Assembly (NCBI RefSeq): GCF_019218755.1
Contig: NZ_JAHUWZ010000006.1
Span: 186,001 to 250,000, forward strand
Direction of reading: 5' to 3'
DNA length: 64,000 nt
From: Acidovorax sp. sif1233
GTDB taxonomy: Bacteria; Pseudomonadota; Gammaproteobacteria; Burkholderiales; Burkholderiaceae_C
Shown: positions 25,852-35,222 of the stretch, in pieces
How the letters are laid out: each line of letters begins with the position of its first letter
Numbering within the stretch: position 1 is the first letter of the stretch
Notes under the pieces: model-generated
The model's database searches: none
The model's input: only the letters and a program-made list of their open reading frames with translations
What the model was told of the DNA's origin: nothing
Made by a program: the position numbers and the translations under genes

Positions 25852-26805
25852 ATGTGGAAACCCCTTGCCTTTGCGTTCGCCGCCGCGCTTGCCCTGTCCG
25901 CGTCCCTGGTCCAGGCGCAGGAGACGCCCCTGCGCATCGTGGTGGGCTATGCGCCCGGGGGCGCCACCGACCGCGTGGCCCGCATCGTGGCCGACAAGCT
26001 GGGCACCAAGCTCGGCACACCCGTGATCGTGGAGAACAAGACCGGGGCGGGCGGCCGCCTCTCGGCCCAGGCCGTGAAGGCCGCGCCCGCCAACCAGCCC
26101 ACCCTGCTGCTGGCCAACCCCGCCGTGATGCTGGTGGCGCCCCTGGTGTTCCCCGATGCGGGCTATGACCCCGAGCGCGACTTCCGTCCCGTGAGCCACG
26201 TCAACAGCTACGAGTTCGGCGTGGCCGTGGCCAGCGCCGTGCCCGTGAAGGAGCTGCCGCACCTGATGGCCTGGCTGCGCGCCAACCCGGACAAGGCCAA
26301 CTTCGGCGTGCCCGCCACGGGCAGCCTGCCGCATTTCTTCGGGCTGATGGTGGGCGATGCCGCCAAGGTGCGCGCCGAGGTGGTGGGCTACCGGGGCTCG
26401 GCGCCGCTGCTCAACGACCTGCTGGGCGGGCAGGTGCCCGTGGCGTTCGACACCTTCGACACCCTGCTGCCCCAGCACGAGGCCGGCAAGATTCGCATCC
26501 TGGCCGTGTCGAGCGCCAAGCGCAGCCCGCTGGACCCGAAGATTCCCACCTTCAAGGAAGCCGGCATGGACCTGGCCGCCACCGGCTGGAACACCTTCTT
26601 CGCCCCGATGAGCATGCCCAAGGCCCAGGCCGAACGCCTGGCCGGGCTGATCGTGGAGGTGATGAAGGACCCCGACACCCAGCGCAAGTTCGAGACCGCC
26701 AAGATGGAACCCGTGGTGGCGACCATGGCCCAGACCGATGCCATGCTCAAGGCCTACCGCGCGCAGTGGGCGCCGGTCGTGCAGCGCTCGGGCTTCAAGC
26801 CTTGA
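25852..26805 (+). CDS. Bug/TctC family solute-binding protein
   Basis: A 317-residue periplasmic binding protein of the Bordetella uptake gene family. It has a signal peptide (LAFAFAAALALSASLVQAQ), then TPLRIVVGYAPGGATDRVAR and PVIVENKTGAGG, both family hallmarks, and VVGYRGSAPLLNDLLGGQVP in the second lobe. These proteins bind small carboxylates. No tctA/tctB permease genes are nearby. CTGGAG upstream of ATG 25852 supports the start. A sulfatase gene follows, so the ligand could be a sulfated or carboxylated compound, which is inference. Confidence 0.9.
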   Translation: MWKPLAFAFAAALALSASLVQAQETPLRIVVGYAPGGATDRVARIVADKLGTKLGTPVIVENKTGAGGRLSAQAVKAAPANQPTLLLANPAVMLVAPLVFPDAGYDPERDFRPVSHVNSYEFGVAVASAVPVKELPHLMAWLRANPDKANFGVPATGSLPHFFGLMVGDAAKVRAEVVGYRGSAPLLNDLLGGQVPVAFDTFDTLLPQHEAGKIRILAVSSAKRSPLDPKIPTFKEAGMDLAATGWNTFFAPMSMPKAQAERLAGLIVEVMKDPDTQRKFETAKMEPVVATMAQTDAMLKAYRAQWAPVVQRSGFKP

Positions 26806-26814
26806 CAGGAAGCA

Positions 26815-26895
26815 CCCCCTGAGCGGCTTTGCCGCTTCCCCCTCGAAGGGGACGGCGGCCTTGCTGCGGGGCGGCCCTTGCTTGCCGCCCCTCGC
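26815..26895 (-). repeat. Family B 3'-end element, copy 3
   Basis: Begins CCCCCTGAGCGGCTTTGCCGC and continues TTCCCCCTCGAAGGGGACGG, ten bases after the Bug gene stop codon. The orientation relative to the gene matches the other copies. Confidence 0.75.
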
Positions 26896-26952
26896 CTCGG
26901 CCGTGCCTGTTGCAAAGGCAATGGGCGCGGTTTAGTGAAACTGGACTTCGAG

Positions 26953-28287
26953 ATGACCATCAAAACCCGCCCCAACATCATCTTCATCGTCGCCGACGAC
27001 CTGGGCTATGCCGACCTGGGCTGCTACGGCGGGCGCGAAGCGGCCTTCGGCCCGGTCTCGCCCGTGCTCGACGGCCTGGCCGCGCAGGGCTTGAAGCTCA
27101 CCCAGGGTTATTCCAACTCGCCCGTGTGCTCGCCCACGCGCTTCGCGCTGATGACGGCGCGCTACCAGTACCGCCTGCGCGGCGCGGCCGAGGAGCCCAT
27201 CAACAGCAAGAGCCGGGGAAGCACCACGCTGGGCCTGCCGCCGTCGCACCCCACGCTGCCCTCGCTGCTGCGCGCGGGCGGCTACCGCACGGCGCTGATG
27301 GGCAAATGGCACCTGGGCTACCCGCCGGCCTTCGGGCCGCTGCAGTCAGGCTACGAAGAGTTCTTCGGCCCCATGTCGGGCGGGGTGGACTACTTCACGC
27401 ACTGCAGTTCCAACGGCACCCATGACCTGTACCTGGGCGAAGAGGAAAAACAGCAGGACGGCTACCTCACCGACCTCATCACCGACCATGCGCTCGGCTA
27501 CGTGGAGCGCATGGCGCCGGGCGCACAGGCCGGCACGCCGTTCTTTCTGAGCCTGCACTACACGGCGCCCCACTGGCCGTGGGAGACGCGCGATGACGGG
27601 GCGCTGGCGCAGGAGGTGAAGGGCAACCTCTTCCACCTGCATGGCGGCAACATCGAGACCTACCGCCGCATGATCCACCACATGGATGAAGGTATTGGCC
27701 GCCTGATGGACGCGCTGCGCCGCCACGGCATCGAGCGCGACACGCTGGTGGTCTTCACCAGCGACAACGGCGGCGAGCGCTTCTCGGACAACTGGCCCCT
27801 GGTGGGCGGCAAGATGGACCTGACCGAAGGCGGCATCCGCGTGCCGTGGATCGCCCACTGGCCCGCCGTGATCGCACCGGGCGGCGTGAGCCCGCAGACC
27901 TGCATGACCATGGACTGGTCGGCCACGATGCTCGATGCGGCCGGCGTGGCGGCGCATGGGGACTACCCGCTCGACGGCCGCTCGCTGATGCCGCTGCTGC
28001 GCGATGCCGCCCTGCACGATGCGCCGCCCCTGTTCTGGCGCATGAACCACCGGGGCCAGCGCGCCATGCGCCAGGGCGACTGGAAATACCTGCGTGTGGA
28101 CGGCAACGACTACCTGTTCGATCTGTCGCAGGACGAACGCGAGCGCGCCAACCGGGCTCCCGTGGAACCCGAGCGGCTGCGGACGATGCGCGCGGCCTGG
28201 GAGGCATGGAATGCGTCCATGCCCGCGATCCCGGACGACGCGACGGTGAGCCTGGGCTACTCGGTCAAGGACATGCCGCAGCGGTGA
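26953..28287 (+). CDS. Sulfatase (formylglycine-dependent, Cys-type)
   Basis: A 444-residue type I sulfatase that hydrolyses sulfate esters. Metal ligands are in IIFIVADDLGYADLGCYGG. The maturation motif is CSPTR at residue 59 (NSPVCSPTRFALMTARYQ), where Cys would be converted to formylglycine. GKWHLG and FTSDNGG follow, as in the arylsulfatase family. No signal peptide is seen, so the enzyme is likely cytoplasmic. No maturase gene is present in the window. ATG 26953 is chosen; GTG 26935 in the same frame is possible. It lies between a Bug binding protein and an MFS gene, which suggests a small uptake-and-hydrolysis cluster. Confidence 0.9.
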   Translation: MTIKTRPNIIFIVADDLGYADLGCYGGREAAFGPVSPVLDGLAAQGLKLTQGYSNSPVCSPTRFALMTARYQYRLRGAAEEPINSKSRGSTTLGLPPSHPTLPSLLRAGGYRTALMGKWHLGYPPAFGPLQSGYEEFFGPMSGGVDYFTHCSSNGTHDLYLGEEEKQQDGYLTDLITDHALGYVERMAPGAQAGTPFFLSLHYTAPHWPWETRDDGALAQEVKGNLFHLHGGNIETYRRMIHHMDEGIGRLMDALRRHGIERDTLVVFTSDNGGERFSDNWPLVGGKMDLTEGGIRVPWIAHWPAVIAPGGVSPQTCMTMDWSATMLDAAGVAAHGDYPLDGRSLMPLLRDAALHDAPPLFWRMNHRGQRAMRQGDWKYLRVDGNDYLFDLSQDERERANRAPVEPERLRTMRAAWEAWNASMPAIPDDATVSLGYSVKDMPQR

Positions 28288-28369
28288 CGGGCGGCCGGCG
28301 GGGCTGTCGGCTATGGTGTGGGGGGCGCATGCCATCCGCCCGCCTTCCTTCCGAATCCATGCCTTGAAG

Positions 28370-29590
28370 ATGCCCCCGTTGACTTCCTTTCCCCTGCGCG
28401 CGCCCATCGCCGTGTTTCTGGCGGGGCTCGCGGCCGCGCTGCACATCGGCAAGATCCCACCCGCCATCACCGTGCTGCGGGAGACGCTGGGGGTCTCGCT
28501 GGTCGAGGCGGGCTTCCTGCTGTCGGCGGTCCAGCTGGCGGGCATGCTGCTCGGCGTTCTGGTGGGGGCGCTGGCCGATGGTTTTGGCCTGCGGCGCAGC
28601 ATGCTGTATGGGCTGGGCGTGTTGTGTATCGCCAGCCTGGCGGGCGTGGGGGCCCGCCATCCGGCGGACCTGCTGGCATTGCGGGCGCTGGAGGGGCTGG
28701 GTTTCCTGTGGGTTGTGCTGCCGGCGCCCAGCTTGATGCGGCAGCTGGTGCCCGCTGCCAGGCTGCCCGCCTTCATGGGGCTGTGGGGTGCCTACATGCC
28801 CGCCGGCGTTGCCCTGGCGCTTCTGGCGGGGCCGGTGGTCATGGGGCTGTGGAGCTGGCAGGCCTGGTGGGGTCTGCTGGGTGTGCTGGCGGGCTGCGCG
28901 GGGCTCTGGCTGGCCCTCGCCGTTGGCCCGGATGCGCTGCGCGCCACCGTGGCGCGGCCGCGCACGGACGCGCCGTCTCCCGCGGTGGTCCTTCTGGCGC
29001 GGCGGCTGCGGCTCACCCTGGCCAGTCCCGGGCCCTGGGTGGTGGCGGTGGCGTTTGGCATGTACTCCTGCCAGTGGCTGGCCGTCATCGGGTTTCTGCC
29101 CTCCATCTACATGCAGGCGGGCGTCAGCGGCGTGGCTGCCGGTGCGCTGACCGCACTGGCCTGCGCGGCCAACGTGGTGGGGAACCTGGGGGCCGGTGGC
29201 TTGATGCGGGCGGGTTGGCGCACGCACCGTCTGTTGTCCCTCGGTTTCGGCGGCACGGCATTGGCCACGGTGGTGGCCTTCAGCCCCTTGGCGGGGGATG
29301 GCGCGGTTCTTCGGTTCGCTGCCGTGGTGGCGTTTTCAGCGGTGGGCGGGGTGATTCCGGCCACCTTGTTTGCCCTGGCGGTCCGGGTGGCGCCCAGCGA
29401 GCACACGGTGTCCACCACGATGGGCTGGGTGCAGCAGTGCTCGGCCTGTGGCCAGTTCCTGGGCCCGCCGCTGGTGGCCTGGGTGGCGGGCCTGGCGGGC
29501 GGCTGGCATTTCACCTGGGCGGTCACCGGCGTGGCTTCGGTGGTGGGCCTGGGGCTGTCGTGGTGGGTACGTCGGCAGCACCCGGCCTGA
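28370..29590 (+). CDS. MFS transporter
   Basis: A 406-residue protein with about 12 hydrophobic helices. The loop 2-3 motif is GALADGFGLRRSM, and the N-terminus has HIGKIPPAITVLRETLGVSL, reminiscent of CynX/NimT-like anion transporters. The helices are Gly/Ala/Val-rich. Direction of transport is unknown. It lies 82 bases after the sulfatase gene on the same strand and could import its substrate or export a product. ATG 28370 is preferred because the upstream extension is not membrane-like. Confidence 0.85.
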   Translation: MPPLTSFPLRAPIAVFLAGLAAALHIGKIPPAITVLRETLGVSLVEAGFLLSAVQLAGMLLGVLVGALADGFGLRRSMLYGLGVLCIASLAGVGARHPADLLALRALEGLGFLWVVLPAPSLMRQLVPAARLPAFMGLWGAYMPAGVALALLAGPVVMGLWSWQAWWGLLGVLAGCAGLWLALAVGPDALRATVARPRTDAPSPAVVLLARRLRLTLASPGPWVVAVAFGMYSCQWLAVIGFLPSIYMQAGVSGVAAGALTALACAANVVGNLGAGGLMRAGWRTHRLLSLGFGGTALATVVAFSPLAGDGAVLRFAAVVAFSAVGGVIPATLFALAVRVAPSEHTVSTTMGWVQQCSACGQFLGPPLVAWVAGLAGGWHFTWAVTGVASVVGLGLSWWVRRQHPA

Positions 29591-29656
29591 GACCGCAAAC
29601 ATGTCCTGGCGGAGCGGGCAGGGGCCGCGGCGCCCCGCCACCTGCCGCCCGCCCGA

Positions 29657-31336
29657 TCACGCTGCCGCAGCGGACCCCGCCTGCACATGCTCGCGCCGCT
29701 GCACGATCACGAAGCGGTCGGCCACGAAGGCCAGGTTGGTGTAGCTGGCGTTGGCGGCCGGGTTGCCCCCCGTGGCGTGGTAGTCCGAGAACGAGGCCGA
29801 CTGGTTCACGAACACCCCCTGCGTGAGGTTGATGGACAGGGCCACGCGCGTGCGCCGGCCCAGGGCGATGGCGGCGTCGATGTAGGCGCGGTCGGTGGAG
29901 TACACGCCCAGGGTCAGTGCGCCATGCGCGCGCAGCGTGGCCTCGGCCACCTGCAGGCTGGCGGCGCCCGAATCGGTGGCCACCAGGTAGGACACGGGGC
30001 CGAAGCATTCCTGGCCGTAGATGGCGCTGTCGGCCTGCTCCAGCGCCACGATCACGGGCGTGTGGATCTGTGCGTTCGCGAACTCGGGGTGGGGCAGGGC
30101 GCGCGAGGCCAGCACCAGGTGGCCCTGGCCGCTGGCCCGCTGCATGCGCGCCACGGTCTCGGGCGAGCCCACGGCGCCCAGCACCGAGGTGGCCACGCGC
30201 GGGTTCGAGGCCAGCTCGGTCACGGCGGCGGCGAGGTCCGCGCACACCTGCTCGAAGCTCTTGTGCCCTTCGTCGGTGGCGATGCCGCCGCGCGGCACCA
30301 GGAGGTTCTGCGTGGTGGTGCACATCTGGCCGCTGTACAGCGACAGCGTGAACGCCAGGTTGCGCAGCAGGGCCGCGTACTGGTCGGTGGATTCGAGGAT
30401 CACCGTGTTCACTCCGGCCATCTCGGCATACACGCGCGCCTGGCGGGCGTTGTCGATGAGCCAGCGGCCGAACTGGTTGCTGCCCGTGAAGTCGATGCTG
30501 GCCACCGCGCTGTGCGTGGCCAGGGCCTGGGTGTCTTCGGCGCGGGGGCTCAAGGCCAGGGTCACGGTGTTCGGGTCCAGCCCCTGCTCGGCCAGCACCT
30601 CGCGCAGGATGTTCACCGAGATCGCGGCCGGCAGCACGGCATGGGGATGGGGCTTGACGATGACCGGGTTGCCCGTGGCCAGCGCGGCGAACAGGCCGGG
30701 GTAGGTGTTCCAGGTGGGGAAGGTGGCGCAGCCGACCACCAGCGCGACGCCGCGGCCCACGATCTCGTAGTGCTTTTGCATCACCAGCGGCGGGTTCTTG
30801 CCCTGGGGCTTGTCCCACAGCGCCTCGCCGGGCACGTCGGCCATGGCCTTCCAGGCGTAGGCGATGGCTTCGAGCGCGCGGTCCTGGGCGTGCGGGCCGC
30901 CGGCCTGGAAGGCCATCATCGGGCCCTGGCCGGTGGTCAGCATCACGGCGTGGGCGATCTCATGGCTGCGGCGGTGGATGCGCATGAGCGCCTCCAGCAG
31001 CACGCCCACGCGGCCTTGCGCGCCCAGTGCCTGCCACGCGGGTTCGGCCGCCTGGGCCGCTGCCACCAGCGCGTGCACGTCGCAGTCGGGGTAGCGCACA
31101 TCCAGCGCCACGCCGTAGGGCGAGCGTTCTGTCGCCAGCCGGCCCTGTTCACCGGGCTGCTGCAGCGGGAAATCCTTGCCCAGCAGGGCGGCCACGGCCG
31201 CCTGGCCGTCGGCCTGGCCGGTCTCGCCATAGACCTTGGGCGAGGGCGATTCGGGGAAGGGCGTCCAGTGGCCGCGCGTGGCCAGTGCGTCCAGGGCGCC
31301 ATCGAGCAGGGCACGGTGCGTATCGAACAGGGGCAT
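29657..31336 (-). CDS. paaN: Phenylacetate degradation aldehyde dehydrogenase PaaN (type 2)
   Basis: An aldehyde dehydrogenase-fold protein of 559 residues used after ring opening in the phenylacetyl-CoA pathway. It lacks the C-terminal MaoC hydratase domain of the E. coli PaaZ fusion, which fits the stand-alone PaaN type. Visible segments are GCATFPTWNTYPGLFAAL, VIVKPHPHAVLP, IDFTGSNQFGRWL, the Cys-containing SLYSGQMCTTTQNLLVP (catalytic Cys), and YGQECFGPVSYLVA. It is divergent from paaG, with a PaaR-type operator in its promoter. GGAGAC lies seven bases before the ATG at 31336. A separate oxepin-CoA hydrolase is not found in the window. Confidence 0.93.
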   Translation of the reverse strand: MPLFDTHRALLDGALDALATRGHWTPFPESPSPKVYGETGQADGQAAVAALLGKDFPLQQPGEQGRLATERSPYGVALDVRYPDCDVHALVAAAQAAEPAWQALGAQGRVGVLLEALMRIHRRSHEIAHAVMLTTGQGPMMAFQAGGPHAQDRALEAIAYAWKAMADVPGEALWDKPQGKNPPLVMQKHYEIVGRGVALVVGCATFPTWNTYPGLFAALATGNPVIVKPHPHAVLPAAISVNILREVLAEQGLDPNTVTLALSPRAEDTQALATHSAVASIDFTGSNQFGRWLIDNARQARVYAEMAGVNTVILESTDQYAALLRNLAFTLSLYSGQMCTTTQNLLVPRGGIATDEGHKSFEQVCADLAAAVTELASNPRVATSVLGAVGSPETVARMQRASGQGHLVLASRALPHPEFANAQIHTPVIVALEQADSAIYGQECFGPVSYLVATDSGAASLQVAEATLRAHGALTLGVYSTDRAYIDAAIALGRRTRVALSINLTQGVFVNQSASFSDYHATGGNPAANASYTNLAFVADRFVIVQRREHVQAGSAAAA

Positions 31337-31395
31337 GTATTTGTCTCCGTTAAGGGTTTGCCCTGAGGGGTTTGACTTGTGTCAGGGTTGTGGAA

Positions 31396-31424
31396 AGTTT
31401 ATTCTCTACCGAACGGTCGGTCAA
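31396..31424 (-). promoter_or_regulatory. paaN promoter with PaaR-type operator
   Basis: On the minus strand TTGACC, 17 bases, then TAAACT form a sigma-70-like promoter for paaN. ACCGAACGGTCGGT (31408-31421), an imperfect palindrome of the TetR/PaaR type, lies inside the spacer and reaches the -35 box. The same site could also control divergent paaG. Confidence 0.7.
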
Positions 31425-31480
31425 TAATGTTTGCGGCCGATCAATACAACGTTTCCCCACTTTGGTAGGCAGGAGCATCC

Positions 31481-32284
31481 ATGTCTGAACCCCTTGTCCT
31501 TGTGACGCAGTCGGGCGCCGTGCAAACACTGGCGCTCCACCGGCCCGCCGCGCTCAACAGCTTTACCGCCGAGTTGCATGCGCAACTGCTGGACGCCCTG
31601 GAGGCCGCTGCGGCTAACACCGAGGTGCGCTGCGTGGTGCTCACGGGCACGGGCCGGGCCTTCTGCGCCGGGCAGGACCTGGCCGACCCGGCCGTGGCGC
31701 CCGACCTCACGCCCGGCGCCGCGCCCAAGGACCTGGGTGAAGTGATCGAGAAACTCTACGGCCCGCTGTGCCTGCGCATCCGCAGCATGCCCATCCCCGT
31801 GGTGGCCGCCGTCAACGGCGTGGCCGCCGGCGCGGGCGCCAACCTGGCGCTCTCGTGCGACCTGGTGCTGGCTGCGCGCTCGGCCAGCTTCATCCAGGCC
31901 TTCACCAAGATCGGGCTGGTGCCCGACACCGGCGGCACCTGGCTGCTGCCGCGCCTGGTGGGCCGTGCGCAGGCCCTGGGCCTGGCGCTGCTGGGCGACA
32001 AGCTGCCCGCGGCCGATGCCGAGCGCCTGGGCCTGATCTGGCGCTGCGTGGACGATGCGGCCCTGCAGGACGAAGCGCAGGCCCTGGCCCAGCGCCTGGC
32101 CGCCATGCCCGTCAAGGCGCTGGTCGCCACGCGCAACGCGATGGATGCGGCGGCACTGATGGACTACGGCCAGGCCCTGGCCCGTGAGGCGGCCGTGCAG
32201 CGCACGCTGGGCGCCTCGGCCGACTACCGCGAGGGCGTCGAGGCCTTCATCGGCAAGCGCGCTCCCGTGTTCAAAGACCGCTGA
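31481..32284 (+). CDS. paaG: 2-(1,2-epoxy-1,2-dihydrophenyl)acetyl-CoA isomerase
   Basis: PaaG converts the ring epoxide made by PaaABCE to oxepin-CoA, and also isomerises later enoyl-CoA intermediates. The 267-residue crotonase-fold protein has LHRPAALNSF, the oxyanion-hole segment GRAFCAGQDLAD, VNGVAAGAGANLALSCDL, and GLVPDTGGTWLLPRLVG with the conserved Asp. Length is normal. It begins the rightward paa operon. The next gene starts eight bases after its stop codon. Confidence 0.94.
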   Translation: MSEPLVLVTQSGAVQTLALHRPAALNSFTAELHAQLLDALEAAAANTEVRCVVLTGTGRAFCAGQDLADPAVAPDLTPGAAPKDLGEVIEKLYGPLCLRIRSMPIPVVAAVNGVAAGAGANLALSCDLVLAARSASFIQAFTKIGLVPDTGGTWLLPRLVGRAQALGLALLGDKLPAADAERLGLIWRCVDDAALQDEAQALAQRLAAMPVKALVATRNAMDAAALMDYGQALAREAAVQRTLGASADYREGVEAFIGKRAPVFKDR

Positions 32285-32291
32285 GCGACCC

Positions 32292-32759
32292 ATGGATTCC
32301 TCGACCTCCCCACTGGACCCCCAGGCCATCGCCGAGCACGTGCGCACCGGCATGCTCGCCAACGACCGCGCCACGCAGGGCCTGGGCATCGCCATCACGG
32401 CCATTGCACCGGGCCGGGCCACGCTCGAGATGACCGTGCGTGCCGACATGCTCAACGGCTTTGCCATCTGCCACGGCGGCTTCATCACCACGCTGGCCGA
32501 TTCGGCGTTCGCCTTCTCGTGCAATGCGCGCAACGACATGACCGTGGCCTCGGGCCTGTCCATCGACTTCCTGGCGCCCGCGCGCGAGGGCGACCGCCTC
32601 ACCGCCGTGGCCACCGAGGTCTCGCTCGCCGGCCGCACCGGCGTCTACGACGTGAACGTGCACAACCAGCGCGGCGAGGCCATCGCGGTGTTCCGCGGCC
32701 GCTCGTACTGCATGAAGGGCAAGCACACCGTGCCGCTTGCCGATGCCGCCGGCCGCTGA
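32292..32759 (+). CDS. paaI: Hydroxyphenylacetyl-CoA thioesterase PaaI
   Basis: A 155-residue hot-dog thioesterase that releases CoA from ring-hydroxylated phenylacetyl-CoA dead-end products. It has the PaaI signature NGFAICHGGFITTLADSAFAF with the HGG segment, followed by NDMTVASGLSIDFLAPAREG and GRTGVYDVNVHNQRGEAIA. It sits eight bases after paaG and 26 bases before paaK, so it is part of the same transcription unit. ATG 32292 is the first start after the paaG stop codon. Confidence 0.93.
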   Translation: MDSSTSPLDPQAIAEHVRTGMLANDRATQGLGIAITAIAPGRATLEMTVRADMLNGFAICHGGFITTLADSAFAFSCNARNDMTVASGLSIDFLAPAREGDRLTAVATEVSLAGRTGVYDVNVHNQRGEAIAVFRGRSYCMKGKHTVPLADAAGR

Positions 32760-32785
32760 CCCCATCACCATTACAGGAGACATCC

Positions 32786-34093
32786 ATGGCCGTGCGCCAC
32801 CCCGCTCCAGGCGACCTGGAGCCCATCGAAACCGCCAGCCGCGATGAAGTCCAGGCGCTGCAGCTGCAGCGCCTGCGCTGGACGCTGCAGCACGCCTACG
32901 ACAACGTGCCGCACTACCGGCGCGCCTTCGATGCCAAGGGCGTGCACCCGTCGGACCTGACGCAGCTGTCCGACCTCTCCAGGTTCCCCTTCACCGTCAA
33001 GAAGGACCTGCGCGACAACTACCCCTTCGGCATGTTCGCCGTGCCGCGCGAAAAGGTGGCGCGCATCCATGCCTCCTCGGGCACCACGGGCAAGCCCACG
33101 GTGGTGGGCTACACCCTGAAGGACATCGACACCTGGGCCGACCTGGTGGCACGGTCCATCCGCGCAGCGGGTGGGCGCGCTGGCGACCTGATCCATGTGG
33201 CCTATGGCTACGGCCTGTTCACGGGCGGCCTGGGCGCGCACTACGGCGCCGAGCGCGCAGGCTGCACGGTGATCCCCATGTCGGGCGGCCAGACCGAAAA
33301 GCAGGTGCAGCTGATCCGCGACTTCGGACCCAGCATCATCATGGTCACGCCGTCCTACATGCAGGTCATCAACGAGGAATTCGTGCGCCAGGGGCTGGAC
33401 CCGCGCGAGAGCTCGCTCAAGGTCGGCATCTTCGGCGCCGAGCCCTGGACCGAGGCCATGCGCCGCGAGATCGAGACCAAGGCCGGCATCGACGCGGTGG
33501 ACATCTACGGCCTGTCCGAAGTGATGGGCCCGGGCGTGGCCAGCGAGTGCATCGAGAGCAAGGACGGCCCCGTGGTCTGGGAAGACCATTTCTACCCCGA
33601 GATCATCGACCCCGAGACGGGCGAGGTTCTGCCCGACGGCCAGGAGGGCGAACTCGTCTTCACCTCGCTGAGCAAGGAGGCGCTGCCCATGATCCGCTAC
33701 CGCACGCGCGACCTCACGCGCCTCTTGCCGCCGACCTCGCGCGCTTTCCGCCGCATGGGCAAGATCGTGGGCCGCTCGGACGACATGCTCATCATCCGCG
33801 GCGTGAACGTGTTCCCCACGCAGATCGAAGAGATCGTGCTGCAGAACGAGAAGCTGTCGGGCCAGTACCAGATCCTGGTGGCGCGCGACGGCAACCTCGA
33901 CCAGGTCACCGTGCGCTGCGAGTTGCAGCCCGGCGTGGCCGACGGCGAGCGCCCCGACCTCACCGGCTGGGTGCAGCACCGCATCAAGACCCTGGTGGGC
34001 ATCACCTGCCAGGTCGAGGTGCTGGCCACCGATTCCATCGAACGCACGCTGGTGGGCAAGGCCCGCCGCGTGATCGACCAGCGCCCACGCTAA
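32786..34093 (+). CDS. paaK: Phenylacetate-CoA ligase
   Basis: It activates phenylacetate to phenylacetyl-CoA using ATP and CoA, the entry step of the pathway. The 435-residue protein has the AMP-binding loop [16 protein letters not shown], the segment [17 protein letters not shown], the adenine-binding region [29 protein letters not shown], and the C-terminal [20 protein letters not shown] hinge. Length and order are normal for PaaK. ACAGGAGACATCC precedes ATG 32786. It is followed by paaA after 22 bases. Confidence 0.95.
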   Translation: MAVRHPAPGDLEPIETASRDEVQALQLQRLRWTLQHAYDNVPHYRRAFDAKGVHPSDLTQLSDLSRFPFTVKKDLRDNYPFGMFAVPREKVARIHASSGTTGKPTVVGYTLKDIDTWADLVARSIRAAGGRAGDLIHVAYGYGLFTGGLGAHYGAERAGCTVIPMSGGQTEKQVQLIRDFGPSIIMVTPSYMQVINEEFVRQGLDPRESSLKVGIFGAEPWTEAMRREIETKAGIDAVDIYGLSEVMGPGVASECIESKDGPVVWEDHFYPEIIDPETGEVLPDGQEGELVFTSLSKEALPMIRYRTRDLTRLLPPTSRAFRRMGKIVGRSDDMLIIRGVNVFPTQIEEIVLQNEKLSGQYQILVARDGNLDQVTVRCELQPGVADGERPDLTGWVQHRIKTLVGITCQVEVLATDSIERTLVGKARRVIDQRPR

Positions 34094-34115
34094 CCCTTCA
34101 CGAAAGGACGACACC

Positions 34116-35129
34116 ATGTACACCCAGGCCATGGACACCATGGGCAAGGACGGCGGCGACGCCGGCAACAAGGCCCTGCGCAGCGCCGAGGAGATGCAGC
34201 GCCAGGAGGCCTTCGACGCGCGCATCGACGCGGGCGAATTCATCGAGGCCAAGGACTGGATGCCCGACCACTACCGCAAGACCCTGCTGCGCCAGATCAG
34301 CCAGCATGCGCACTCGGAGATCGTCGGCATGCTGCCCGAGGGCAACTGGATATCGCGCGCGCCCACGCTCAAGCGCAAGGCCATCCTGCTGGCCAAGGTA
34401 CAGGACGAGGGCGGCCACGGCCTGTACCTGTACGCCGCGGCCGAAACCCTGGGCAGCTCGCGCGACCAGATGCTGGATGCGCTGCACACCGGGCGCGCCA
34501 AGTACAGCTCCATCTTCAACTACCCCACGCTGACCTGGGCCGACATGGGCACCATCGGCTGGCTGGTCGATGGCGCGGCCATCATGAACCAGGTGCCGAT
34601 CTGCCGCTGCTCGTACGCGCCCTACGCGCGGGCCATGGTGCGCATCTGCCGCGAGGAGAGCTTCCACCAGCGCCAGGGCTACGACGCGCTGCTCACCATG
34701 ATGCAGCAGGGCACCGACGCCCAGCGCGCCATGGTGCAGGACGCGGTCAACCGCTGGTGGTGGCCCTCCATCATGATGTTCGGCCCGCCCGATGACCAGT
34801 CGCCCAACTCCGCGCAATCCATGCGCTGGGGCATCAAGCGCGTCTCCAACGACACGCTGCGCCAGAAGTTCATCGACGCCACCGTCGAGCAGGCCAAGGT
34901 GCTGGGCGTGACCCTGCCCGACCCCGACCTGCAATGGAACGAGGAGCGCCAGGCGCACGACTACGGCGCCATCGACTGGAGCGAGTTCTGGCGCGTGATC
35001 GGCGGCGACGGCCCCTGCAACGAAGAGCGCCTGGGCGCCCGCGTGAAAGCCTGGGAAGACGGCGCCTGGGTGCGCGAAGCGGCCCTTGCGCACGCGGCCA
35101 AGTACGCGCCGGTGAAGGCTGCCGCCTGA
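34116..35129 (+). CDS. paaA: Phenylacetyl-CoA epoxidase subunit PaaA (catalytic)
   Basis: The catalytic diiron subunit of the 1,2-phenylacetyl-CoA epoxidase. The 337-residue helical protein carries ferritin-like ligand motifs: the E and H of [11 protein letters not shown] and the E and H of [13 protein letters not shown]. It pairs with PaaC and needs PaaE as electron donor. AAAGGACGACACC precedes ATG 34116. A gap of 93 bases with a family A repeat separates it from paaB, which is unusual for this operon. Confidence 0.96.
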   Translation: MYTQAMDTMGKDGGDAGNKALRSAEEMQRQEAFDARIDAGEFIEAKDWMPDHYRKTLLRQISQHAHSEIVGMLPEGNWISRAPTLKRKAILLAKVQDEGGHGLYLYAAAETLGSSRDQMLDALHTGRAKYSSIFNYPTLTWADMGTIGWLVDGAAIMNQVPICRCSYAPYARAMVRICREESFHQRQGYDALLTMMQQGTDAQRAMVQDAVNRWWWPSIMMFGPPDDQSPNSAQSMRWGIKRVSNDTLRQKFIDATVEQAKVLGVTLPDPDLQWNEERQAHDYGAIDWSEFWRVIGGDGPCNEERLGARVKAWEDGAWVREAALAHAAKYAPVKAAA

Positions 35130-35158
35130 TATCACCGCAAAGAATTTGAATAAAAAAA

Positions 35159-35203
35159 GGCCTCTAGCGCTTATCCATAAAGCGCTAATAGCTATCAAAA
35201 AGT
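35159..35203 (+). repeat. Family A intergenic repeat, copy 7
   Basis: GGCCTCTAGCGCTTATCC, then ATAAAGCGCTAATAGCTATC and AAAAAG. It lies between paaA and paaB inside the epoxidase operon. Confidence 0.85.
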
Positions 35204-35222
35204 AGTGCAACGCATTTAACGA

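Noticed and set aside
31372..31405. TTGACT ... TATTCT as a paaG promoter
   Set aside because: The spacer is 22 bases, too long for a sigma-70 promoter. The minus-strand promoter for paaN fits much better.
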